NCBI RefSeq assembly: GCF_963675165.1
Contig: NC_087387.1
Coordinates: 5,976,558-6,040,557 of the forward strand
Direction of reading: 5' to 3'
DNA length: 64,000 nt
DNA from: Halichondria panicea
Taxonomy: Eukaryota > Porifera > Demospongiae > Suberitida > Halichondriidae
The translations under genes were made by a program, and so were the position numbers. Below are positions 12,870 to 25,900 of the stretch, one piece after another. The notes below the pieces were generated by a model, which worked only from the letters and a program-made list of their open reading frames with translations, was not told where the DNA came from and searched no databases. Positions within the stretch are counted from its first letter, which is position 1; every line of letters begins with the position of its first letter.

Positions 12870-13372
12870 CTACAATCAAGGATCCAATAACTACGGATGA
12901 CAACTATTCACTGGCACAAGTCATTGACTCTTCATACTATGAAGCCACGCCCACTAAACCACCACCTACAAGCCCCAGTAACGATGCAACTAACGAGTGC
13001 GAGTCTAAAACACAAATAATACACGTGGAATGTGCTACCTACGATAGTTACGCTGGCCCCAACCAGTTACTCTCGCAAGCAATCAACCCATCTAGCTACA
13101 ATACTGTGAGCACAAGCGATGAAGGAATTGGAGACTATGATGTCATTGATAATAACAAGCCGAAACAGAAACCAAAACCATCCAACCCACCACCAGTGAA
13201 GGTTGAGGCCAGTAAGGGAGAAGATGAGTTCTACAATGCAGAGGAGCATATGTGTATAGGTACTGATATGAAAGCTAAGAGGGACAATAAATCAAGGAAT
13301 GCAGAAACTGATGGACTGGAAGAGAACAAGACGAAGAAAGAGTCTGTATATAGTGTGCTCAGGCCTGTGTGA
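10981..13372 (+). pseudogene. SRCR array copy 1: triple-SRCR membrane receptor with in-frame stop
   Basis: Same eight-exon layout as copies 2-4: signal peptide (MAIVLFISFALLATQVTAQA), SRCR1 in exons 2-3, SRCR2 in exons 4-5, SRCR3 in exons 6-7, Ser/Thr-rich stalk, transmembrane segment, tyrosine-rich tail. In exon 4 the codon that is CAA in copies 2-4 is TAA (11599-11601, after GGSTEH), which ends the protein in SRCR2. From about 11751 onward the sequence matches copies 2 and 3, while the first half differs in several residues (for example PMETDIGVS against SMETDDGAS). It is a pseudogene unless the stop is an assembly error or is avoided by splicing. Confidence 0.75.
12819..12867 (+). repeat. 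CA microsatellite at tail-exon acceptor (copy 1)
   Basis: More than 20 CA units end directly in the CAG acceptor of the cytoplasmic-tail exon. The same tract with the same length is at 16051-16099 and 19283-19331. Confidence 0.9.
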
Positions 13373-14208
13373 AGAATGGAGGGGGCGGCTGTGTGGGAAG
13401 TGGAGGGCTCAGAGGAAGACACGAGGTTGTGAAGCAAACAATTATTGCACGATAGCTCAAACATTATTTGCACATCAGATTTCTTTGTATTTGTTTTTGC
13501 TGAGTATGCACTATTTCATTAGCAATACTGACACTCAATACGCACTTTTAGCTGACGATTATTGACGTCCGACGAAGATCGGTAGTCTACTAGCGCAGCC
13601 GCTCTCGGACGTTCGCAACACACGTGACAATCAGCTCCGCCAGATTTGCCCATGGACAATTTGGGCCCGAAATACATTAGTCTAAACATACCATATTGTA
13701 GCACTACCAAACAGCTAGTCATCTTTAGCTTGGAAATTGAACATTCCCAACACTAGTTATGTACAATCAAAGATAGCTTCGAAACCGGACCTGATTCTGT
13801 TAACACCCTCATCTACACAGGACTAGCTGAGGTACTTATCAATACCGTATAGGCTATAGCGGGTAATTCAGAAATGTTTGCCCCAAAAATTAATCTATAT
13901 AGATTATACACAGCTGTATACCAATGGATAGAGACTTATAGTTGGACTTCCAGCTCATTCTAGTTGCCCACAATCACTAGATCTAGCTCATGAACAATTA
14001 ATGAGCAATGCTAACGTTAACGTTGTGTATACACCTTGATATCATTAAATGCTAGTGTTACTTAAACAAACTTCCACTTATAATATACTCATGCATGGAC
14101 AGAAAGGAAGCACCCAGAACATTGATAAATAGGCTTGAACAAGAGCATTATAGGCACAGTATACTATCTATTGGTATAATCATGAGCTTCTATAATTATT
14201 TGAAGAGA

Positions 14209-16051
14209 ATGGCTATTGTACTATTCATAAGCTTTGCTCTACTAGCTACACAAGTCACAGCTCAAGCAGGTAAACATTGTTGCATCATAGTAACAAACAT
14301 GCATGCTTCTCAAAACCTCCTATAGCAGATTGCATTAACAGCACACTCAGACTATCGATGGAGACAGATGATGGTGCTTCAATCAAAGGGCTTCCTGAGT
14401 ACTGCTTTAGTGGAGTATGGAGGAGGATATGCATGGTTAATGGAGAAATGAGGGCAGAAGCAGAAACAAAGCAAAAACAAGCATGCAAACAATTAGGATA
14501 CGGTGCTAAAAGTGGTGAGATATTGGATCGAGCACCTTTTGATATATAAGTATATAATACTGTCGCACAGCATCACTTTTACCAGGACTGCAGCTGGATA
14601 CAGATGAAGAACCATTTGTAACAATTGGGAACTGCAGTATTAATGCAAAGAGCTTACAAGAATGTGAAGTGAGAGAGACTACTGACTGTACAATGCGAGA
14701 GCAGCTCAGATGCAACAGAGGTAAATACAAATTGTTCTATGTGATAACCAAGAGCTTTCTTCGTATTAAACAGCTTCCTGCCCAAGTGAACGAGTAAGAC
14801 TAGTGGGTGGATCTACTGAACATCAAGGTCTAGTGGAGGTGTGCTCTGATGGACGCTGGGGAACACTGCATGCTAGAAATCCAACTGAAATTGCAAGGGA
14901 AGTTTGCAGAAGACTCTTGAATGGCGAGGATGAAGCCAATTGTAAGAATAAACCTACTCCTATATAAAACCTACACAATAATTATATTTCTCAGTTTCTA
15001 GTGTTACATCAATTTCTTCCAAGCCTGCCTACAACTGTTCAATTCTTAGGGGAACACTAACCTGTGAAGAATCTACTTACGACAATCATCATTTTCATCT
15101 AAACGTTTCATGTCCAATTTCTAATAGTAAGTTTTTAGTATACTGGCGTAACTGGCACAGTTGTAATCAATTATTGTGTTGTTCCTAATACACTTAGACA
15201 GCTGCAAGCAAGAAGTTAGATTGACTGATGGATACAGCTACAGGGAGGGGAGAGTTGAGGTTTGTTCAGGTGGCGTGTGGCGATCTGTCTGCAATTTTGG
15301 TCAAGAAGGAATTGCTGGAGCAGCTTGCTATCAAGCTGGGTTTCCAAGGGAAGGTAAGCCATATAAAATGCATACTTAGATAAACAAAAACTAACTCACA
15401 GGAGCCATGGTTACAAGCTATAGGAGAGAAACCACTGACAGAATTAGCTGCTGCTGTTTCGTTACAAACACAAATCTCAACTGTATTTCATGCAAGGAAG
15501 TTGCTTGCATTTACATGCTCGGTGTTGTTTGTCAGGTTTGGGACCATTTACAACCTGCAAACAATGCCAGTGAATGTAAGTACAGCCACCGTCAATTTAC
15601 CACAGTCCCTATACACTATAACTCTTACTATACAGTCTCTACTACACCCCTCTCTGTAACAGAGTTCACAAGTCTGGACTCTACGACCCTGAGCCAGGGC
15701 ACTGAACTTGTAACCAGTACCCAACTCACAATCACATCCCCTGACAACAACACAGTATTGTTTGGAGCCATTATTGGAGTGCTATTTACTCTACTGCTAG
15801 CTACACTAGTGGGATGGATGTGCACATGCATCATCATGCATAGGAACAACACTACAAAGTCAACTAGGTAAGTGATAACTGTTTGCACTCATTCCTTATA
15901 CAGCGTTCAAATACACAAAGCAAAATTATAGGTACTTTACTTGCATCAATAATGTTTAAAAGCTTACACAATACTATAATATTATTTGCAGTAGACTCTA
16001 TAAATATTAATTATGGAGGGAGAGGGCTAGGAAACACACGTACACACACAT

Positions 16052-16101
<50 letters not shown>

Positions 16102-16604
16102 CTACAATCAAGGATCCAATAACTACGGATGACAACTATTCACTGGCACAAGTCATTGACTCTTCATACTATGAAGCCACGCCCACTAAACCACCACCTA
16201 CAAGCCCCAGTAACGATGCAACTAACGAGTGCGAGTCTAAAACACAAATAATACACGTGGAATGTGCTACCTACGATAGTTACGCTGGCCCCAACCAGTT
16301 ACTCTCGCAAGCAATCAACCCATCTAGCTACAATACTGTGAGCACAAGCGATGAAGGAATTGGAGACTATGATGTCATTGATAATAACAAGCCGAAACAG
16401 AAACCAAAACCATCCAACCCACCACCAGTGAAGGTTGAGGCCAGTAAGGGAGAAGATGAGTTCTACAATGCAGAGGAGCATATGTGTATAGGTACTGATA
16501 TGAAAGCTAAGAGGGACAATAAATCAAGGAATGCAGAAACTGATGGACTGGAAGAGAACAAGACGAAGAAAGAGTCTGTATATAGTGTGCTCAGGCCTGT
16601 GTGA
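14209..16604 (+). CDS. SRCR array copy 2: type I membrane protein with three SRCR domains and tyrosine-rich tail
   Basis: Exons 14209-14269, 14329-14514, 14571-14720, 14774-14941, 14995-15126, 15198-15353, 15402-15867, 16100-16604 give 1,824 nt, 607 aa. An in-frame ATG at 14182 could add nine residues. Signal peptide 1-20. SRCR1 (about 21-131) and SRCR2 (132-232) are each split over two exons of matching phase; SRCR3 is about 233-335, with the best match VEVCSGGVWRSVC. A Thr/Ser stalk follows, then a transmembrane helix (about 404-428, GAIIGVLFTLLLATLVGWM) and a 175-residue tail with several Tyr motifs (SYNTV, DYDVI, SVYSVL, EFYNAE). SRCR domains commonly bind ligands extracellularly. The YxxV-x9-YxxI pair resembles an ITAM and SVYSVL an ITIM. 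Ligand unknown. Confidence 0.82.
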
Positions 16605-17440
16605 AGAATGGAGGGGGCGGCTGTGTGGGAAGTGGAGGGCTCAGAGGAAGACACGAGGTTGTGAAGCAAACAATTATTGCACGATAGCTCAAACATTATT
16701 TGCACATCAGATTTCTTTGTATTTGTTTTTGCTGAGTATGCACTATTTCATTAGCAATACTGACACTCAATACGCACTTTTAGCTGACGATTATTGACGT
16801 CCGACGAAGATCGGTAGTCTACTAGCGCAGCCGCTCTCGGACGTTCGCAACACACGTGACAATCAGCTCCGCCAGATTTGCCCATGGACAATTTGGGCCC
16901 GAAATACATTAGTCTAAACATACCATATTGTAGCACTACCAAACAGCTAGTCATCTTTAGCTTGGAAATTGAACATTCCCAACACTAGTTATGTACAATC
17001 AAAGATAGCTTCGAAACCGGACCTGATTCTGTTAACACCCTCATCTACACAGGACTAGCTGAGGTACTTATCAATACCGTATAGGCTATAGCGGGTAATT
17101 CAGAAATGTTTGCCCCAAAAATTAATCTATATAGATTATACACAGCTGTATACCAATGGATAGAGACTTATAGTTGGACTTCCAGCTCATTCTAGTTGCC
17201 CACAATCACTAGATCTAGCTCATGAACAATTAATGAGCAATGCTAACGTTAACGTTGTGTATACACCTTGATATCATTAAATGCTAGTGTTACTTAAACA
17301 AACTTCCACTTATAATATACTCATGCATGGACAGAAAGGAAGCACCCAGAACATTGATAAATAGGCTTGAACAAGAGCATTATAGGCACAGTATACTATC
17401 TATTGGTATAATCATGAGCTTCTATAATTATTTGAAGAGA

Positions 17441-19283
17441 ATGGCTATTGTACTATTCATAAGCTTTGCTCTACTAGCTACACAAGTCACAGCTCAAGCA
17501 GGTAAACATTGTTGCATCATAGTAACAAACATGCATGCTTCTCAAAACCTCCTATAGCAGATTGCATTAACAGCACACTCAGACTATCGATGGAGACAGA
17601 TGATGGTGCTTCAATCAAAGGGCTTCCTGAGTACTGCTTTAGTGGAGTATGGAGGAGGATATGCATGGTTAATGGAGAAATGAGGGCAGAAGCAGAAACA
17701 AAGCAAAAACAAGCATGCAAACAATTAGGATACGGTGCTAAAAGTGGTGAGATATTGGATCGAGCACCTTTTGATATATAAGTATATAATACTGTCGCAC
17801 AGCATCACTTTTACCAGGACTGCAGCTGGATACAGATGAAGAACCATTTGTAACAATTGGGAACTGCAGTATTAATGCAAAGAGCTTACAAGAATGTGAA
17901 GTGAGAGAGACTACTGACTGTACAATGCGAGAGCAGCTCAGATGCAACAGAGGTAAATACAAATTGTTCTATGTGATAACCAAGAGCTTTCTTCGTATTA
18001 AACAGCTTCCTGCCCAAGTGAACGAGTAAGACTAGTGGGTGGATCTACTGAACATCAAGGTCTAGTGGAGGTGTGCTCTGATGGACGCTGGGGAACACTG
18101 CATGCTAGAAATCCAACTGAAATTGCAAGGGAAGTTTGCAGAAGACTCTTGAATGGCGAGGATGAAGCCAATTGTAAGAATAAACCTACTCCTATATAAA
18201 ACCTACACAATAATTATATTTCTCAGTTTCTAGTGTTACATCAATTTCTTCCAAGCCTGCCTACAACTGTTCAATTCTTAGGGGAACACTAACCTGTGAA
18301 GAATCTACTTACGACAATCATCATTTTCATCTAAACGTTTCATGTCCAATTTCTAATAGTAAGTTTTTAGTATACTGGCGTAACTGGCACAGTTGTAATC
18401 AATTATTGTGTTGTTCCTAATACACTTAGACAGCTGCAAGCAAGAAGTTAGATTGACTGATGGATACAGCTACAGGGAGGGGAGAGTTGAGGTTTGTTCA
18501 GGTGGCGTGTGGCGATCTGTCTGCAATTTTGGTCAAGAAGGAATTGCTGGAGCAGCTTGCTATCAAGCTGGGTTTCCAAGGGAAGGTAAGCCATATAAAA
18601 TGCATACTTAGATAAACAAAAACTAACTCACAGGAGCCATGGTTACAAGCTATAGGAGAGAAACCACTGACAGAATTAGCTGCTGCTGTTTCGTTACAAA
18701 CACAAATCTCAACTGTATTTCATGCAAGGAAGTTGCTTGCATTTACATGCTCGGTGTTGTTTGTCAGGTTTGGGACCATTTACAACCTGCAAACAATGCC
18801 AGTGAATGTAAGTACAGCCACCGTCAATTTACCACAGTCCCTATACACTATAACTCTTACTATACAGTCTCTACTACACCCCTCTCTGTAACAGAGTTCA
18901 CAAGTCTGGACTCTACGACCCTGAGCCAGGGCACTGAACTTGTAACCAGTACCCAACTCACAATCACATCCCCTGACAACAACACAGTATTGTTTGGAGC
19001 CATTATTGGAGTGCTATTTACTCTACTGCTAGCTACACTAGTGGGATGGATGTGCACATGCATCATCATGCATAGGAACAACACTACAAAGTCAACTAGG
19101 TAAGTGATAACTGTTTGCACTCATTCCTTATACAGCGTTCAAATACACAAAGCAAAATTATAGGTACTTTACTTGCATCAATAATGTTTAAAAGCTTACA
19201 CAATACTATAATATTATTTGCAGTAGACTCTATAAATATTAATTATGGAGGGAGAGGGCTAGGAAACACACGTACACACACAT

Positions 19284-19333
<50 letters not shown>

Positions 19334-19836
19334 CTACAATCAAGGATCCAATAACTACGGATGACAACTATTCACTGGCACAAGTCATTGACTCTTCATA
19401 CTATGAAGCCACGCCCACTAAACCACCACCTACAAGCCCCAGTAACGATGCAACTAACGAGTGCGAGTCTAAAACACAAATAATACACGTGGAATGTGCT
19501 ACCTACGATAGTTACGCTGGCCCCAACCAGTTACTCTCGCAAGCAATCAACCCATCTAGCTACAATACTGTGAGCACAAGCGATGAAGGAATTGGAGACT
19601 ATGATGTCATTGATAATAACAAGCCGAAACAGAAACCAAAACCATCCAACCCACCACCAGTGAAGGTTGAGGCCAGTAAGGGAGAAGATGAGTTCTACAA
19701 TGCAGAGGAGCATATGTGTATAGGTACTGATATGAAAGCTAAGAGGGACAATAAATCAAGGAATGCAGAAACTGATGGACTGGAAGAGAACAAGACGAAG
19801 AAAGAGTCTGTATATAGTGTGCTCAGGCCTGTGTGA
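17441..19836 (+). CDS. SRCR array copy 3: triple-SRCR receptor, identical to copy 2
   Basis: All exons lie 3,232 bp after those of copy 2 and encode the same 607-aa protein (exon 1 at 17441-17501, last exon 19332-19836). Introns, spacer and CA tract are also the same as far as I can read. This may be a true recent duplicate or an assembly duplicate of copy 2. Function as for copy 2: predicted surface receptor with signal peptide, three SRCR domains, one transmembrane helix and a tyrosine-rich tail. Confidence 0.75.
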
Positions 19837-20672
19837 AGAATGGAGGGGGCGGCTGTGTGGGAAGTGGAGGGCTCAGAGGAAGACACGAGGTTGTGAAGCA
19901 AACAATTATTGCACGATAGCTCAAACATTATTTGCACATCAGATTTCTTTGTATTTGTTTTTGCTGAGTATGCACTATTTCATTAGCAATACTGACACTC
20001 AATACGCACTTTTAGCTGACGATTATTGACGTCCGACGAAGATCGGTAGTCTACTAGCGCAGCCGCTCTCGGACGTTCGCAACACACGTGACAATCAGCT
20101 CCGCCAGATTTGCCCATGGACAATTTGGGCCCGAAATACATTAGTCTAAACATACCATATTGTAGCACTACCAAACAGCTAGTCATCTTTAGCTTGGAAA
20201 TTGAACATTCCCAACACTAGTTATGTACAATCAAAGATAGCTTCGAAACCGGACCTGATTCTGTTAACACCCTCATCTACACAGGACTAGCTGAGGTACT
20301 TATCAATACCGTATAGGCTATAGCGGGTAATTCAGAAATGTTTGCCCCAAAAATTAATCTATATAGATTATACACAGCTGTATACCAATGGATAGAGACT
20401 TATAGTTGGACTTCCAGCTCATTCTAGTTGCCCACAATCACTAGATCTAGCTCATGAACAATTAATGAGCAATGCTAACGTTAACGTTGTGTATACACCT
20501 TGATATCATTAAATGCTAGTGTTACTTAAACAAACTTCCACTTATAATATACTCATGCATGGACAGAAAGGAAGCACCCAGAACATTGATAAATAGGCTT
20601 GAACAAGAGCATTATAGGCACAGTATACTATCTATTGGTATAATCATGAGCTTCTATAATTATTTGAAGAGA

Positions 20673-23169
20673 ATGGCTATTGTACTATTCATAAGCTTTG
20701 CTCTACTAGCTACACAAGTCACAGCTCAAGCAGGTAAACATTGTTGCATCATAGTAACAAACATGCATGCTTCTCAAAACCTCCTATAGCAGATTGCATT
20801 AACAGCACACTCAGACTATCGATGGAGACAGATGATGGTGCTTCAATCAAAGGGCTTCCTGAGTACTGCTTTAGTGGAGTATGGAGGAGGATATGCATGG
20901 TTAATGGAGAAATGAGGGCAGAAGCAGAAACAAAGCAAAAACAAGCATGCAAACAATTAGGATACGGTGCTAAAAGTGGTGAGATATTGGATCGAGCACC
21001 TTTTGATATATAAGTATATAATACTGTCGCACAGCATCACTTTTACCAGGACTGCAGCTGGATACAGATGAAGAACCATTTGTAACAATTGGGAACTGCA
21101 GTATTAATGCAAAGAGCTTACAAGAATGTGAAGTGAGAGAGACTACTGACTGTACAATGCGAGAGCAGCTCAGATGCAACAGAGGTAAATACAAATTGTT
21201 CTATGTGATAACCAAGAGCTTTCTTCGTATTAAACAGCTTCCTGCCCAAGTGAACGAGTAAGACTAGTGGGTGGATCTACTGAACATCAAGGTCTAGTGG
21301 AGGTGTGCTCTGATGGACGCTGGGGAACACTGCATGCTAGAAATCCAACTGAAATTGCAAGGGAAGTTTGCAGAAGACTCTTGAATGGCGAGGATGAAGC
21401 CAATTGTAAGAATAAACCTACTCCTATATAAAACCTACACAATAATTATATTTCTCAGTTTCTAGTGTTACATCAATTTCTTCCAAGCCTGCCTACAACT
21501 GTTCAATTCTTAGGGGAACACTAACCTGTGAAGAATCTACTTACGACAATCATCATTTTCATCTAAACGTTTCATGTCCAATTTCTAATAGTAAGTTTTT
21601 AGTATACTGGCGTAACTGGCACAGTTGTAATCAATTATTGTGTTGTTCCTAATACACTTAGACAGCTGTAAGCAAGAAATTAGATTGACTGATGGATACA
21701 GCTACAGAGAGGGGAAAGTTGAGGTTTGTTCAGGTGGCGTGTGGCTATCTGTCTGCAATTTTGGTCAAGAAGGAATTGCTGGAGCAGCTTGCTATCAAGC
21801 TGGGTTTCCAAGAGAAGGTAAGCCATAAAATGCGTACGTATAGAAAAACAAATAATACTCAAATTCAAAGGTGCGATGGTTACAAGCTACGGAGGAGAAA
21901 CCAGTGGCGGAATGAGCTGCAACTGTTTAGATACGAACACAACTCTCAAATGCACTACATGCGAGATCACCAATTGCCATAATATTCTCAGTGTTGTTTG
22001 TCAGGCTTGGGAACATTTACAACCCGTAAACATAAGCAGTGAATGCACAGAACAGCCTCCTGTGATTGAGCCTGCCTCTACTACAGCTTCTACTACATGT
22101 ATAGTCCCTACTACAGCTACTGCTATAACAGACTCCACTATCACTGGCACTGAACACGCAGTCAGTACCCAACCCACATTTACATCCCCTGTCAACAACA
22201 CAGTTACACTGCTTGGAGCCATTATTGGAGTGCTGTTTGCTCTACTGCTAGCTACACTAGTGGGATGGATGTGCACATGTATCGTCGTGCATAGGAACAA
22301 CACTACAAAGTCAACTAGGTAAGTGATAACTGTTTGCACTCATTCCTTATACAGCGTTCAAATACACTAAGCATAATTATAGGTACTTTACTTGTATCAA
22401 TACACTTAGGAAAGCTTACAGCATTGTGTGCAGTAATATGGCCTAAATAAGCTGAGTGATGGTTTGATTATTATGATAAAGTTCTCTAAGAGCTCTTTTA
22501 GTTTCCAAATTGGCCAAATCCACCGCACTAGCAGTGAGCACTCAATGTTAGTTCTAGCAACAACATGGTATATGTATATGCTTTGGATAAATGATACTAA
22601 ATATACACACCCACATGCACACACATGCATACGCTTACACACACACCCACACATGTATACTCCCACACACACACATACACTACTTCAGTTCCGCAACCAA
22701 CAATCCACTTATCACGGATGACAACTATTCACTCGGACAAGTCATTGAATGTGTATACGATGAAGCCACACCCACTCAACCACCTCCTACAGATCCAGGC
22801 AACGAGGGCAAGCCAAAAATGCACACATCACACATGGAAACTGATTACGCTGACCCCAACCAGTTACTCTTCCAAACAGCCAAAATATCCACTTCCAATA
22901 CTGTGACCACAAGCAATGATGGAATTGGAGACTATGCTGTCATTGATCATAACAAGCCGAAACCATCCAACCCACCACCAGTGAAGGTTGAGGCCAGTAA
23001 GAGTGATGATGAGTTCTACAATGCAGAGGTTCATATGTATGCAGCAGCTGTAAAGGGGCCGAATAATAGAGAGGAAGAGAATAAGACGAAGAAAGGTGCT
23101 AATCAGCCGGTGTATGATGTGGCCATGCCCGGGGAAGCTGTGTGGGGAGTGGAGGGGGCGGCTATGTGA
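20673..23169 (+). CDS. SRCR array copy 4: triple-SRCR receptor, chimeric relative to copies 2/3
   Basis: Exons 1-5 are the same as in copies 2 and 3. Exons 6-8 (21662-21817, 21871-22318, 22689-23169) belong to a diverged type. Total 1,782 nt, 593 aa. SRCR3 still has its core (VEVCSGGVWLSVC, AGAACYQAGFPREG). The transmembrane segment is almost unchanged (GAIIGVLFALLLATLVGWM). The tail differs: the array SYNTV site is SNTV here, so that tyrosine is lost. YAVI replaces YDVI, VYDVAMPG appears near the end, and the protein stops at GVEGAAM. The fusion point at the start of exon 6 marks the edge of the repeated unit, as expected from unequal crossing-over. Confidence 0.8.
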
Positions 23170-25404
23170 GGAGTGGAGGGAGAGGAGGAGTACGCGTACT
23201 CGAGGTTGAAACTTTAATACATGCACTGTTGGTGTTCGTTTAGAGACTTAAAGCACTATTAATTTGAACATCAGATTCATGTTTTTGCTAAGTACGACTA
23301 GCTAAAATTATACAAAAATGTCATACAAAATAATTTGGCGATTGTAAAATTAATGCTATAGCCATTCCTTAATTCCCTCACCCATATTAAATCCTCAGCC
23401 TGCATTAAAAGGTGGTATATTATATTATCCGAGGCTTGAACAATACCGTATAGCGGATAATTCTGAAATGTTTTCCCCGAAAATTACTTGCTATATACAT
23501 GAATTATATGACTCACGATTACTAGACATAGCTCATGAATAATTAACGAGCAATGATAATCTTAACATTGTGTACGCCTTTATATCAATCTTTAAATTAT
23601 GCTATTGTTCTAGCTTAAACAAACTTCCACTATAATTATACTCCTGGATAGAAAGGAAGCACCACAACATTGATAAATAGGCTTCAAATTGAACAAGAGC
23701 ATTATAGGCACAGTATCTATCTATTGATATATTCCTGAGCTTCCATAATTATTTGAAGAGAATGGCTCTTGTACTATTCACCAGCTTTGCTCTACTAGCT
23801 ACACAAGTCACAGGTCAAGCAGGTAAACATTGTTGCATCATAATTATGTATAATTATAGTAGCAATCAGATACTATTATGCATGCATGCTTCTCATCAAT
23901 CAAACCTCCTAGCAGATTGCATTATAACTAAACTCAGACTATATAATTAGCAATGGTGCAGATGATGGTGTTTCTGTCCAATATTCTGTGCAATATACAC
24001 AAATGCTTTTTATACAGTTATCTGCCCCAAAGAGCGAGTAAGACTTGTGGGTGGATCCCCTGTACATCAAGGTCAAGAAAGTCAAGACGGTATAGTAGAA
24101 GTATGCTCTGATGGACGCTGGGGAAAAGTACAGACTAGCCAGCCACAACAAGTTGCAAGAGAAGTTTGCAAAAGACTTAACTTTAACGAGATGAATGAAA
24201 TAACTAGTAACGGTAAGAATCTATATATCTCACACAAAACTATAATTATACTCGTGCAGTTTCTAATGTTTCATCTTCCGAACCTGCATTTGTCTACAAC
24301 TGTTCAATTATTTGTGGATCCCTGACCTGTCAAGAATCTATAACAACAATGAACACAATTTTGATCTAAGTGTTTCATGTCACAACCCTCTTGGTAAATA
24401 ATAAGATATGAATGTATAATTATAATTGTTTTTCCTAATAGACTCGGAAAGCTGTGATGGAACAGTTAGATTGGCTGATAGCTACAGCTACAGGGAGGGG
24501 AGAGTTGAGGTTTGCTTCAATGGTCAGTGGAGATCTGTCTGCAATTATGGTAGAGAAGGAAACGCCGGAGCAGCTTGCTATCAAGCTGGGTTTCCAAGAG
24601 AAGGTAAACATAAAATGCGTAAGAATAGGTAAATGCTCACATTAATGTATAAACTCATTTAAAGGTGCCGTAGTTACAAGCTATGAGAGAGATACCAGTG
24701 ACAGAATGACACACTGCAACTGTTTAAATACAAATACAACTCTCAACTGCAATATATGCAGCGACTCTTGCACAAATATCCTTGGTGTTGTTTGTCAGGC
24801 TTGGGAAAATTTACAACCTGCAAATATAGGCAATGAATGTACAGTACAGCCTCCTATGATTGAGCCTACAAATCAATCTACTACAGCCTCCTCTGTAACG
24901 GACACAGGTCTGGACTCCACTACCATCCTGAGCCTCCCTGGGGGCACTGAAGTTGTAGCCAGTACCACAACAAGCACACCTCCTGACAACCACACAGTAT
25001 TGTTTGGAGCCATTATTGGAGTGCTATTTGCTCTACTGCTAGCTACACTAGTGGGATGGATGTGCACATGCATCATCATGCATAGGAACAACACTACAAA
25101 GTCAACTAGGTAAGTGATAACTCATTTCTTATACATGCAGCGTTCAGATAGACTAAGCAAATACATGTCCAATGTACTTTAGTTGCATCAATAAACTTAC
25201 TGAATAACAGTAAACAGCTTAAAGCTTACAGCATTGTTGTACTACATAATCGTGACAACAATGTTCCTACACTTTCATTTTCCGAATGGCCAAATCAAAT
25301 GCACTAGCATTGTTCAATCAAAGTTAGTTCTAGCAAAAACATGTATACTTTGGGTTGTACGTAAATACACACTCACATGCACACACATCATGTATCATGT
25401 ATAC

Positions 25405-25735
25405 CAGGCCCAGATCTAGGCCGGGGGTGGGTTTCAGGGGTTGCAACCCTCCCAAACACTCACAAAAACTAGCTCAACCTACACTTGTGTTGCTTGTGAC
25501 ACACTAAGTAGTAAACACACAATAATTTTCATTCCACACATACCATTCCATACATGTATTATGACAAGGCACCTAGCTGTAGTAGACAGTAGATTTGTAA
25601 GTATACTTTGTGCATGTTTACTATGATATCAATTTCAATTAAGGGGCGTGGTCAAACATTTAGCGCGCGCGCTAACGCATGCTTTTGTTTTATAACCCCC
25701 GTATAAATTTTGGCTGGATTCGCCCCTGTATACAC
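25405..25735. mobile_element. Possible small inserted element in copy 5 intron 7
   Basis: Copies 4 and 6 lack this stretch. Its left edge contains ggggttgcaaccc and its right edge ggctggattcgcccctgta, which is roughly the reverse complement of the left edge. The edges are imperfect and I could not define a target-site duplication. A MITE or a short retroelement are both possible. Confidence 0.4.
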
Positions 25736-25801
25736 CTACACACCCACACACACACACACATGTATACGCCTACACACACACACATACACACATGTATACA
25801 C

Positions 25802-25802
<1 letters not shown>

Positions 25803-25897
<95 letters not shown>
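25803..25897. repeat. Long CA microsatellite in copy 5
   Basis: About 47 CA units just before the tail-exon acceptor of copy 5, twice the length of the tracts in copies 1-3. Copies 4 and 6 have only short, interrupted CA tracts here. Confidence 0.9.

Positions 25898-25900
<3 letters not shown>

Larger units (their letters stand above)
11751..21668 (+). repeat. Tandem 3,232-bp unit repeated about 3.07 times, apparently identical
   Basis: Every position I compared matches the base 3,232 bp further on, including coding, intron and intergenic sequence and the CA microsatellite in the last intron. Identity starts at about 11751 (an 8-bp difference just before it in copy 1) and ends at 21668 (C/T difference at the start of exon 6 of copy 4). 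The period equals one receptor gene plus spacer. Either the duplication is very recent or homogenised, or the assembly has repeated one unit. Confidence 0.88.
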
